NCBI GenBank assembly: GCA_026225945.1
Contig: JAMJFZ010001657.1
Span: 1,240,001-1,304,000, forward strand
Origin: Cricetomys ansorgei
Lineage: Eukaryota > Chordata > Mammalia > Rodentia > Nesomyidae
Direction of reading: 5' to 3'
DNA: 64,000 nucleotides
The translations under genes and the position numbers were made by a program. The stretch's first letter is position 1. Each line of letters begins with the position of its first letter. Below are positions 56,233 to 64,000 of this stretch, in pieces. The notes beneath the pieces are model-generated. The model made no database searches. It saw nothing but the letters and a program-made list of their open reading frames with translations, and was not told where the DNA came from.

Positions 56233-56398
56233 ATTATTTTTTTTGTTTGTTTGTTTGTTCTTCGAAACAGGGTTTCTCTGTTGTAACTCTGGCTGCCCTG
56301 GAACTCAGTCTGTAGACCAGGCTGGCCTCGAACTCACAGAGATCCACCTGCCTCTGCCTCCTGAGTGCTGGGATTAAAGGCGTGTGCCGCCATCTCCA
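56233..56398 (-). repeat. B1 SINE with target-site duplication, antisense
   Basis: A (TTTG)n-containing poly-T tail is followed by CGAAACAGGGTTTCTCTGTT, AGACCAGGCTGGCCTCGAAC and GTGCTGGGATTAAAGGCGTG. It is flanked by GGTGAGGTGATGATT (56218-56232) and GGTGAGGTGACGATT (56399-56413), a 15-bp target-site duplication with one mismatch. The insertion lies 280 bases before exon 2. Confidence 0.92.
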
Positions 56399-56678
56399 GG
56401 TGAGGTGACGATTTTTAAGTGCCCTCTCCATGAAGTTAACTTTGTGCAGTGCAAACAGGAAGTTGGTTCAGCCCCTTCAGAGCGCGTGGGATCTGGGATG
56501 AAAAGAGGAAAGAAGCAGGTTGTGTATTTTACGGCCCGTAAGAGGGGTTCAGTGGGTGGAGCAGGGGAACAGAGGTATTTGCACACAGGATGTTAAGAAG
56601 CATGCGGCTGAAGCATGTGAAAAGGCTGAAGCAGCAGTCTGGAGTCTGAGCATGCCCTTCTCTGGTTTGTGTGCTCAG

Positions 56679-57592
56679 GAAAGTCATGGAAGGCGCTGAC
56701 GCTGTCACAGAAGAGGCCCTACGTGGATGAGGCCGAGAGGCTGCGCCTCCAGCACATGCAGGATTACCCCAATTACAAGTACCGGCCCCGCAGGAAGAAA
56801 CAAGCCAAGCGTCTCTGCAAACGCGTGGACCCTGGCTTCCTCCTGAGCTCCCTCTCTCGTGACCAGAACACGCTGCCAGAGAAAAATGGCGTTGGCAGGG
56901 GAGTCCTGGGGGAGAAGGAAGACAGGGGTGAGTACTCCCCAGGTGCCCCCCTGTCTGGACTGCGCAGTTGCTACCACGAAGGTGCAGCTAGTGCACCTGG
57001 CAGTGTGGACACATATCCCTACGGGCTGCCCACACCGCCGGAGATGTCGCCCCTGGACGCGCTGGAGCCTGAGCAGACCTTCTTTTCGTCTTCGTGTCAG
57101 GAGGAGCATGGCCACCCCCACCGTCTCCCCCACCTACCAGGGCCCCCTTACTCACCAGAGTTCACACCTAGTCCCCTTCACTGCAGCCACCCTCTAGGTT
57201 CTTTGGCCCTTGGCCAATCCCCAGGGGTTTCTATGATGTCCACTGTTCCCGGCTGCCCCCCATCTCCAGCCTATTACTCCCCTGCCACCTACCACCCTCT
57301 CCACCCAAACCTCCAGGCCCACCTAGGCCAGCTCTCCCCACCTCCTGAGCACCCTGGCTTCGACACCCTGGACCAGCTAAGCCAGGTGGAACTTCTCGGG
57401 GACATGGATCGCAATGAATTTGATCAGTATTTGAACACTCCTGGTCACCCCGACTCTGCCGCGGGGGCTGGGACCCTCAGTGCGCATGCCCCACTCTCCC
57501 AGGGGACTCCACAGGGCCCCACAGAGACCAGCCTCATCTCAGTCCTGGCTGATGCCACAGCCACGTACTACAACAGCTACAGCGTGTCATAG
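56679..57592 (+). CDS. Sox7: SOX7 coding exon 2 (residues 80-383) and stop
   Basis: After the acceptor CTCAG at 56674-56678, the exon completes the split glycine and continues [20 protein letters not shown] and [20 protein letters not shown], which end the HMG box at about residue 113. The basic KRLCKR stretch follows and likely aids nuclear entry. The C-terminal part is proline- and serine-rich and acts as the SoxF transactivation region. It contains [30 protein letters not shown] and, at residues 323-332, [10 protein letters not shown], the conserved SoxF motif linked to beta-catenin interaction. The chain ends [12 protein letters not shown] and TAG (57590-57592). Total length is 383 residues, compared with 388 in human and about 380 in mouse. 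The frame is intact and no truncation is seen. Confidence 0.97.
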
Positions 57593-58234
57593 AGTCGGAG
57601 TCACGGAGACTGGCCCAGCCCTGCCGTCCTCTCCTCCCTCTGAAGCACTGAGCAGAGCAGAAACTGCAATGTCACCACCCCTTGGCGGCAGAAGGTCAGA
57701 ACTGCTGTCCCAGAGCCTTCTGTCTAATGCCGGGATCGAGTGCCCCTTCTGTCCCTTCAAATGTGTTTAGTTGGCTTCATTCTGGGAGCACATCCCTGAG
57801 GGTTTGCAGGAGGACTTCCTGGCCACTCTTATGTCTCCCCGTCAGTGCAGCTGGTGGTGGGAAGCCTAGTGCATTGGAGCTCCTGCTTTTGATGTAGCCA
57901 CTTCTGATTTGTGGTGCTCCCAGTGAGAAGGACCCTGGGTCTGGGGTCCATCTCAGTTCAGTCAACCCATTCTGGCTTGACTAGCTCTAGCTGTCTTCTC
58001 CTGTAAAGTGAAGGCTGGCTTGATAGCCAAGCCCCTGCTCTGTGGCTCCCTGAGTTACAGCCCTCTCAAGGCTGAGGAAAGTGTAACCCCAGTAATGGGC
58101 AGCCTTATGGGAACTTCATGTGCACGGCCCAAGGACCCGGGTTTTCTGCTTTGTATACTCCTGTCCATAGCCACCCTAGAATTCCAAAGGAACTCCTCCA
58201 GTTGAGAAAAACTATTCACTCTTGGGTGGTCAGG

Positions 58235-58470
58235 ATGGCAGGAGAGGGCTCAGTGGGTAGAGGTGCCTGCTGCCAAGCCTGAGGACCTGAGTTCTATCCC
58301 CGGAACCTACATAGTGGAAGGAGAGAACTGACTCCTGCAAGTTGTATCCTGACCTCTGTATGCATGCTGTAACACATGTGCCCCTGCCTTACATGTGTGC
58401 TTGAGCACGCTCACATGTACTAATGTGTACATGCACACACGTGCACACACACATGTACTAATGTAAAAAA
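58235..58470 (+). repeat. B2/B3 SINE in Sox7 3'UTR, sense
   Basis: AGGAGAGGGCTCAGTGGGTA, GAGGACCTGAGTTCTATCCC, CCTACATAGTGGAAGGAGAG and TGTATCCTGACCTCTGTATG, then CA/TG-rich sequence and a poly-A at 58466-58476. Confidence 0.85.
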
Positions 58471-58560
58471 AAAAAGTTTAAAAAGAAAAACATGCACCCT
58501 GGCTCAGGAAATTAATGAGTATGTTCAACTGCATCATTGAAAGCAAAATTGGATTTAAAG

Positions 58561-58715
58561 GGTTTTTTGTTTGTTTGTTGTTTTTCTTCTGAGAGAGGGT
58601 TTCTCTGTGTAGCCCTGGCTGTCCTGGAATTCAATCTGTAGTCCAGGCTGGCCAAAGATAAGCCTGCCTCTGCCTCTCGAGTGCTGGGATTAAAGGCAAA
58701 TGCTACCATGCCCAG
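58561..58715 (-). repeat. B1 SINE in Sox7 3'UTR, antisense
   Basis: A (TTTG)n tail, GAGGGTTTCTCTGTGTAGCC, CTGGCTGTCCTGGAATTCAA, AGTCCAGGCTGGCCAAAG, GTGCTGGGATTAAAGGC. A run of A and TA repeats follows at 58725-58750. Confidence 0.88.
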
Positions 58716-59678
58716 ATTTGAAATTAAAAAAAAAAATATATATATATATACTTTAGATAAATTATTTTTGTTACATAAACTCCAGGAGACTACAGTGTGA
58801 TCGAGATGCCTTATAAAGGCACCCCCACTGGGTGTGTGGCCTGATTCAAAATCCTCCTAACTGTAGCAATGTCTCACCACCTCCCTGCTGAATGATCCAA
58901 AGAGCTAGGAAGCCAAAAGGTCTTTCCACAAAGCAGCAGCAACCGGGTATGATTTCTAGAGCGGAGCTGCATACCCCTATCTATAGATGCAAAGGAGGAC
59001 TCCCTTCCCACTGTCTGCTGCCCCATGCCCTTTCCTGGAGCCTCTTTCTTCTCCATTACTCTCCCTCCACTCCAAACTATCCCCTAATTCAAGGGGTCCC
59101 TGACTTGAAATCCCAGGTATGACCCCTCCTGGTTGTAAGGGGACCTTGGTTCTTATTCCTCAAGTGGATACAACATAACAGTTCCCCTGTCCTACCATCC
59201 TTTGGCTGTCCCTTAAAAAACACACTGTGACACCCAAAGATGTTGCTGAGCTCTGGTCCCACCCCAGACATCTCCATCCCCCAAGGCTCCTTTGAAGGAA
59301 CATACCTAACACTGAGCTTACAGACTCTTGTCTGTCCGTGGACATCTGCGCATTACTGCCTCGATGAAATGTGTTTTATACTCTGCTGTTATTTCCACCT
59401 TGTATTTTGTATTGTTGACAGATTTCCCCACCCCCACCCCAGAAGTCTTATTATAAAGTCGCTTATAAGACGCACTTAATCTTTATGTTATTATATACCA
59501 TTTGGTGATAAATAGTGAATGGTTGATGATATGATTGACTGGTGCCCAGTCCTGGATGTGTATTAATAATCTCATGAAACAATGTCACAGATGTTAAGCT
59601 ACTCTGTTCCATTTTTCAAGAAAACTACATGTGCATGGAACAGTTATGAATATCGATTTGTCGAAAATGTTTAATTTA

Positions 59679-59684
59679 AATAAA
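59679..59684 (+). terminator. Sox7: Sox7 polyadenylation signal
   Basis: A canonical AATAAA in TTTAAATAAATGTTTTTGTA. Cleavage is expected 10-25 bases later. No earlier AATAAA is obvious in the 3'UTR. Confidence 0.75.
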
Positions 59685-60359
59685 TGTTTTTGTACCTGGA
59701 CCATTCTATCCTTTGAAATAGTTTTGAAAAAAAAATACAGTTTCTATGCTAGGTGTAATAGACATTATGTCTGGTGCTACCCGTAATATTGTCAAGTTGT
59801 TTTCTGCATCCACTTTTTTATTTTAAGAAGTTTTCGTCGTATAAGGTTTTTAAATTTTTGTGAGTTGTGCCGAAAAGATAAACTCCAGTTTCACGCACTG
59901 GAAGTGATGCTATTTTCATTGACAGTAGAAAAGAAAAGGCATCTCAGCTCGCGTGAAGTTTTTCCGTGCCAGTGCAGTAGAACGGAAGTAACTACCAGCT
60001 GCCTGAACGTAGGCGGATGCCCTGGTCCTTTCCCAAACAGGAGTGGGATAGCAGCATGCAGTGGCCCTCTGGACTGGACAGCATGCTGTAGGGGACGCAG
60101 GTGCACAGCCTGAGAATCAAAGGCTGAGACAGCTGGGGCACTCCAGGATGCACCCCTAGCCAAAAAGCCCCTGGCAAAGCAGCACTGCTCAGTTTCCGTG
60201 CAGAGCACCTCTTACTGGCCTCTCTCCGTGGAAAGAAATGACTTGCTCAAGTCAGAGGTAGCCAAACACCTTCCCAGCCCACTCTGGGCCAAAGAGTGGA
60301 TCTTGGTAGGGCCCACCTAGATCTCTGCACATCCTTCTGTCTTGATCATAAGCTGCAGA

Positions 60360-60510
60360 TGTTATTTTAATAGCACTTCATAGAGCGTTGCAGAAGGTTT
60401 CTGGGCTGTTTCTCATCCACAGCCCCAGGTGGGACTCGTCATTCCCACCCCATTACGCAGCCAGGGACACTAAGGTCCAGAGTGGGAGGTGGCATGGAGC
60501 TCACCACCCT
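60360..60510 (+). repeat. MIR SINE relic
   Basis: TAATAGCACTTCATAGAGCG, AGCCCCAGGTGGGACTCGTC, CCCACCCCATTACGCAGCCA and GGGACACTAAGGTCCAGAGT follow a MIR3/MIRb-like order. Confidence 0.5.
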
Positions 60511-60599
60511 CATAGGGTGTTGGCTTCGGTACCCATCGGGCATATTCATTGGCAGCATTTGTGGCTGGGGGCTTAGTGCTGCGTCTTGGTTTTGATTTT

Positions 60600-60735
60600 G
60601 GTTTTTGAAATGTGGCCTCACGTTATGGCCTCATGACTCAAACGGTAGCCCAAACTCATTATGTAACCCAGACTAGCCTTGAACTTGTGGACATCCTTCT
60701 TCTTTAGGCTCCTAGATTCTGTTTTCTGTGCCTCA
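60600..60735 (-). repeat. Degenerate B1-like SINE, antisense
   Basis: GGTTTTTGAAATGTGGCCTC, AACCCAGACTAGCCTTGAAC and TTCTTTAGGCTCCTAGATTC. Strongly decayed. Confidence 0.5.
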
Positions 60736-62009
60736 CTAGGGCATGGAATCAACTGCTCCTCAGTCCATGACCATCTTAGGCTGGAGAGGAAGAAAGAAGT
60801 TGTGGGGCCTGGATGGAATTGACACCGAGAGCCCTGCTGCTGCTCTGGCCTGTCACTGTACCCAGCCAGTGATGGTACTATGCAGGACCATGGAATGTAC
60901 TGAGCTCTGGACTGGCAGAATCTGGTCAAGATGTGCCCCTTGGTGCTGTCAAATAGGCATGCATCATTGTAGAGCACAGGGTGGTTATACTGTCCTGCCT
61001 TTAAGGTGGCAAGAAACAGGCAGGAGGGTGCTCGGCTCTTAGTGAAACAGCTGGAAACTAGGGCCTCGGTGGGTCCCAGCTACCTGCTCACCTTGCCTGT
61101 GGTATCCAGGGCACTATGTGACTGATGCCATATCTCATGGGATGACAATGCATGATGACAAGTTGTTTTTCTAAAATGCTGATGTCCCCATTGTCACTCT
61201 CAGCCTTAAGATCTCTGTTCCTGCTCCCTAAACAGTTAGCACCAAGGGAGAATCACCTTGTGGCTGAGGAGCCCCATATTCCAACCCTCACTTGCACATG
61301 TCCAGGGCAGTCTCTATTTTCACAAATTGTTTTCATAAATGTTGCATGAAGGGAAATACTTTTGGGTTCTTTCTTTCAAGAGATGCCACAACCACTATGT
61401 ATTCTTCCATCTATACAAGCTTCAGGCCTGTAATATCTGTTCAGCCTCACTGTTAGTTACCCCATGGCCAATGCTCTTCTTTCCAGAAGTTTCTCACTCA
61501 GCTTCTCCCTACCTTTGGTGCACCTTGCTGCAAGGATGTCTGCTGGTCTCTGAAAACACTCTCCTTCCCCATGTATCCATGTTTAATGACACCATCACCT
61601 GGCCAGACCCTCACGCCATTACCCATCTGAGGATACCTCACGCAGTGTCCAAGTGGCAGGTCGTTCTCCCATGAACCTTGGTGACTACAGTGACTGGCCA
61701 GCAATGGCTTTAAATAGATTGTGTGTCCTCCATTTTCAAACCAGAGTAGGTTCGAGAGCCCTAGTTGGGTTGAGTGGTAGTAAAAGACCCCATCCTTCTG
61801 GGTCCATCCTCCTAGAGACCATGTTCCTAGGGCCTTTGGGTATGTGCCCCTCAGATTCACGTGGCTGAGGAGGTCATCCTACATCTGCTGTGGTGGAGGC
61901 CTGGAGAAACAAGTTGGAAATGGTGCATGAGCATTCCTTTTGGGATAAGTAGTGCTTCTGCTTTCTTTAAAAAGGGGGAGGAAGAAAGAAAAAGAAGACA
62001 CCCACCCCG

Positions 62010-62300
62010 TTCTATTTGCTTCTGTGTTACTATGACAGAACACGGAGCAAAAGCAACTTGGAAAGGAAAGGGCTTATTTGGCTTACCCTTCGCCTCACAG
62101 TCCAAAGCAGGACTGGGGAGGCGGGAACTGAAGCAGAAGCCATGGAGGAGAGCTTGCTCCCCATGACTTGCTTAGTTTGCTTTCTTATACACCCCAGGAC
62201 CACCCACCCAGGTGTGCTACCACCACAGCATGCTGGGCCCTCCCACAATCATTAATTGACTCTAGTTTGTGTCTAGTTAACAAAAAGCAACTAAAACAAT
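62010..62300. repeat. Rodent interspersed repeat, family uncertain (L1/Lx-like)
   Basis: AAAAGCAACTTGGAAAGGAA, AGGGCTTATTTGGCTTACCC, GAAGCCATGGAGGAGAGCTT, GCTTTCTTATACACCCCAGG, ATGCTGGGCCCTCCCACAAT and GACTCTAGTTTGTGTCTAGT match a very common rodent repeat that I remember. I am unsure whether it belongs to L1 3' sequence or another family. Confidence 0.55.
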
Positions 62301-62829
62301 ATCAGTCTGCCAATCACCTCTCCTCAATCTTCCTATCAGCCTATCATTTATCTATCCATCATCGATCGACTTCTCATCTTTTCTGTCTTTCTTCTCCCAT
62401 TTCTCTCTCTTTTTATGTCTCCCTTCTTTCTCTGCTTCTTGAATCTACTCATCTGTGCACACACACACACCTACCCATGCAACCTTCTGTCTGTCTGTAT
62501 ATCATCTATCTCTTAATTCCAAATACAGACATAGTCTTTGCATCAAATTTAGAAAAATAATATCATAAGGAAAGGAAAAGTTATCTCTCACCCAAAACTT
62601 AGAGCCATCGCTAGTTATTTTTTTTCACATGTATCTACCTTGCTTTTTAATTGGTCTAGATATATATTTACATATGTCTTTTATGACAAACATCTTGCTC
62701 TTTGCTGTTAAGCTTTTCCCATGTCATTAAACTTAGTTCTTCTATAAAATCTGTTTTCTTCCTGCTTGACAAAACAGCAACAGCCCAATATGATCGTCAT
62801 CACCTCCAGATGGAGTTCATCTTCCACCT

Positions 62830-62935
62830 ATCCCCCGTGTAGCCAGGGACACTGAGGCTGAGGCAGGAGGGCAGGAGGATTACAAGGTTGACACCATTCT
62901 GGGCTACACAGTGAGACTCTGTGCAAAAACAGAAA
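62830..62935 (+). repeat. Degenerate B1-like SINE with purine-rich tail
   Basis: CACTGAGGCTGAGGCAGGAG, GCAGGAGGATTACAAGG and TGGGCTACACAGTGAGACTC, followed by about 70 bases of AG-rich sequence. Confidence 0.6.
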
Positions 62936-63854
62936 GAAGGAGAGAAGGAGAGGAAAATAAAGAAACAGAAGGAGAAAGAAGAAGAAAGGGGAAAGCCATA
63001 GGAAAAAATCAAGAAAGCATCCACTTCCCTTATGGTCAGTGTGTGAATTCTACCACTTCAGAGACTGGGAAGCTTCACTGGCCGGTGTGTTGGAACTTTG
63101 GAGACTTTCATTTTGTCAGTGATTTTTATTTCTTTCAGGCCTGGAGAGTATATGAGCTTGGGGACTTGGGCCATGTGTTTGGTGACTGTCAGACCCTTAT
63201 AGTAATGGGAGAGGGAGAGTAGAATCTCACCAGAGGTTGAGACAGTGTACCCTGTGGATGCTTCTGGAATGTTCCAGAGTAGTGTTGGTGAAGTCATGTC
63301 TCAAAGGGTCACACTATCGGATCAAATGGTGGGTTCCTCAGCCCTACTCACTCATAGAATCATATCCCCCATCTATCCAAGGGGCTGAGAAGCAGACGGC
63401 CTGTAAACATGGCAAGCATACTTCCCAGAAAGCTCTCTGGCTTCCAATACGAGCAATGTCTTGCAGCCTCCAGAGGCCCCAAGAAGGCTCGTCGGTATTT
63501 CTTAGAGACAATGAGATCTGCATGGTAAGGCTGTGACTTCAAGGTCTCAAGGTTGTGTGGAGGGCATGTGGCTAGAGAAGTCCCCTTGCTCCTTGCCAAA
63601 GCCCTTGCCTCTTCACCATGTTGGTTCTTATCGCAGAACTGGGAAACTCTCACAGCTCCTCCATCATATATCTCAAAAAAGCCAGAGAACTTTTCTGTTT
63701 TTTCATTTCTTAAAAAGGCAGAAATACCAGCCCCACCAGCCCCCTGTCTCAGGGTGCCGGGAAGGCCAGATAACATGTGTAAACATCTTGAGCTGCGTTG
63801 GAGAGAACAGAGGAGAGGTGACCGATCCTGACTGTCACTTCCAGACATTCTGAC

Positions 63855-64000
63855 TCAGAGCACAGACATCCCTTGGCATGCACGGGGCCCCCTGTGGATG
63901 CTGAATCTCCTGTGCTCCGACCCCATAGATGAAATGGTGCAGTCTGCAGTTAGCCTAGGGCACTCCCCAGAACACTTTACATCAGATGACCCACAACAGC
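63855..64000 (+). mobile_element. Tigger/MER2-like DNA transposon relic, cut by window end
   Basis: CACGGGGCCCCCTGTGGATG, CTGAATCTCCTGTGCTCC, GATGAAATGGTGCAGTCTGC and CACTTTACATCAGATGACCC parallel the start of a MER2/Tigger-type element ('gtgggggattggttccaggacc ... gtggataccaaaatc ... tataaaatggcatagtattt ... actttaaatcatctc', from memory). No coding content is seen. Confidence 0.45.

Larger units (their letters stand above)
52913..56678 (+). other. Sox7: Sox7 intron 1
   Basis: The intron has a GTGAGT donor and a TTTGTGTGCTCAG acceptor (AG at 56677-56678). It is 3766 bases long and interrupts the HMG box in phase 1. The first 250 bases remain CpG-rich. It contains a G(13) run at 53328-53340, a B3 SINE, a GT microsatellite and a B1 SINE. 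Otherwise 53775-55775 shows nothing recognisable, apart from an AT-rich patch at 54840-55030. Confidence 0.95.
57593..59700 (+). other. Sox7: Sox7 3'UTR
   Basis: About 2.1 kb from the stop codon to the AATAAA signal at 59679-59684. It includes a sense B2/B3 and an antisense B1. The last 250 bases are AT-rich with TTTTCAAGAAAACTACATG and TTGTCGAAAATGTTTAATTT. The extent is inferred from the signal and the usual length of the Sox7 transcript. Confidence 0.75.
59701..64000. other. Downstream of Sox7, no gene recognised
   Basis: 4.3 kb with old SINEs, an unidentified rodent repeat and a DNA-transposon relic. In the human order the next gene would be C8orf74 or RP1L1, but nothing resembling either is visible. 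Stretches 60740-62000 and 62940-63850 hold only chance-like ORFs, up to 162 codons. Confidence 0.6.

Noticed and set aside
56669..56678. Start codon for SOX7 exon 2 within MCSGKSWK
   Set aside because: The bases before GGA are the intron acceptor (GTGCTCAG). Splicing to exon 1 restores the conserved KMLGKSWK of the HMG box.
56705..57133. 142-codon minus-strand ORF inside Sox7 exon 2
   Set aside because: It is a shadow of the conserved + strand coding sequence, with no recognisable family.
63360..63848. 162-codon minus-strand ORF near the window end
   Set aside because: No recognisable motif and no conserved-looking composition. Opposite-strand ORFs overlap it, so chance is the simplest reading.

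Overview
This is vertebrate nuclear DNA from a muroid rodent. Two genes are recognisable, both on the + strand: the last exon of Pinx1 (26054-26584, 3' end near 26820) and the complete two-exon Sox7 gene (coding 52675-52912 and 56679-57592, 3' end near 59700). The order Pinx1 then Sox7 on one strand is the arrangement I know from mouse chr14 and human 8p23.1. The interspersed repeats (B1, B2/B3, B4 and ID SINEs, a URR1-type hAT element, MaLR LTRs) are typical of mouse-like rodents. The predicted SOX7 protein (383 aa) differs from the mouse protein as I remember it, so a species other than house mouse is likely. I cannot name the species.

Layout. Positions 1-26053 are intron, the last one of Pinx1, with scattered SINEs, L2 and L1 relics and microsatellites. 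Positions 26054 to about 26820 hold the Pinx1 terminal exon and poly(A) signals. From about 26821 to 52590 is intergenic DNA. Its centre (39.1-45.0 kb) is an ancient antisense L1 interrupted by an LTR-like sequence, and that LTR is itself split by a 2.7-kb minisatellite of 17-bp units (40544-43228). A GC-rich, CpG-rich block with GC boxes, an inverted CCAAT box and a TATA-like box (52240-53160) is the Sox7 promoter and first exon. Sox7 intron 1 (52913-56678) carries a B3 and a B1 insertion. The Sox7 3'UTR contains a sense B2/B3 and an antisense B1. From 59.7 kb to the end there is only intergenic DNA with old repeats and a Tigger/MER2-like relic at the edge.

Function. PINX1 is a nucleolar, telomerase-inhibiting protein and SOX7 is a SoxF transcription factor of endoderm and endothelium. 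They are neighbours, but nothing here shows a functional link. Hundreds of short ORFs in the window are chance or repeat-derived. The most unusual object is the minisatellite. Its 17-bp period is not a multiple of three and its consensus has no stop codon, so all three sense frames stay open for about 900 codons and encode the same 17-residue peptide repeat. It also shows higher-order repeats of 850 bp (50 units) and 221 bp (13 units). No CRISPR, operon, rRNA, tRNA or bacterial/phage feature was seen. Repeat family names were assigned by eye from remembered consensus sequences and their boundaries are approximate.
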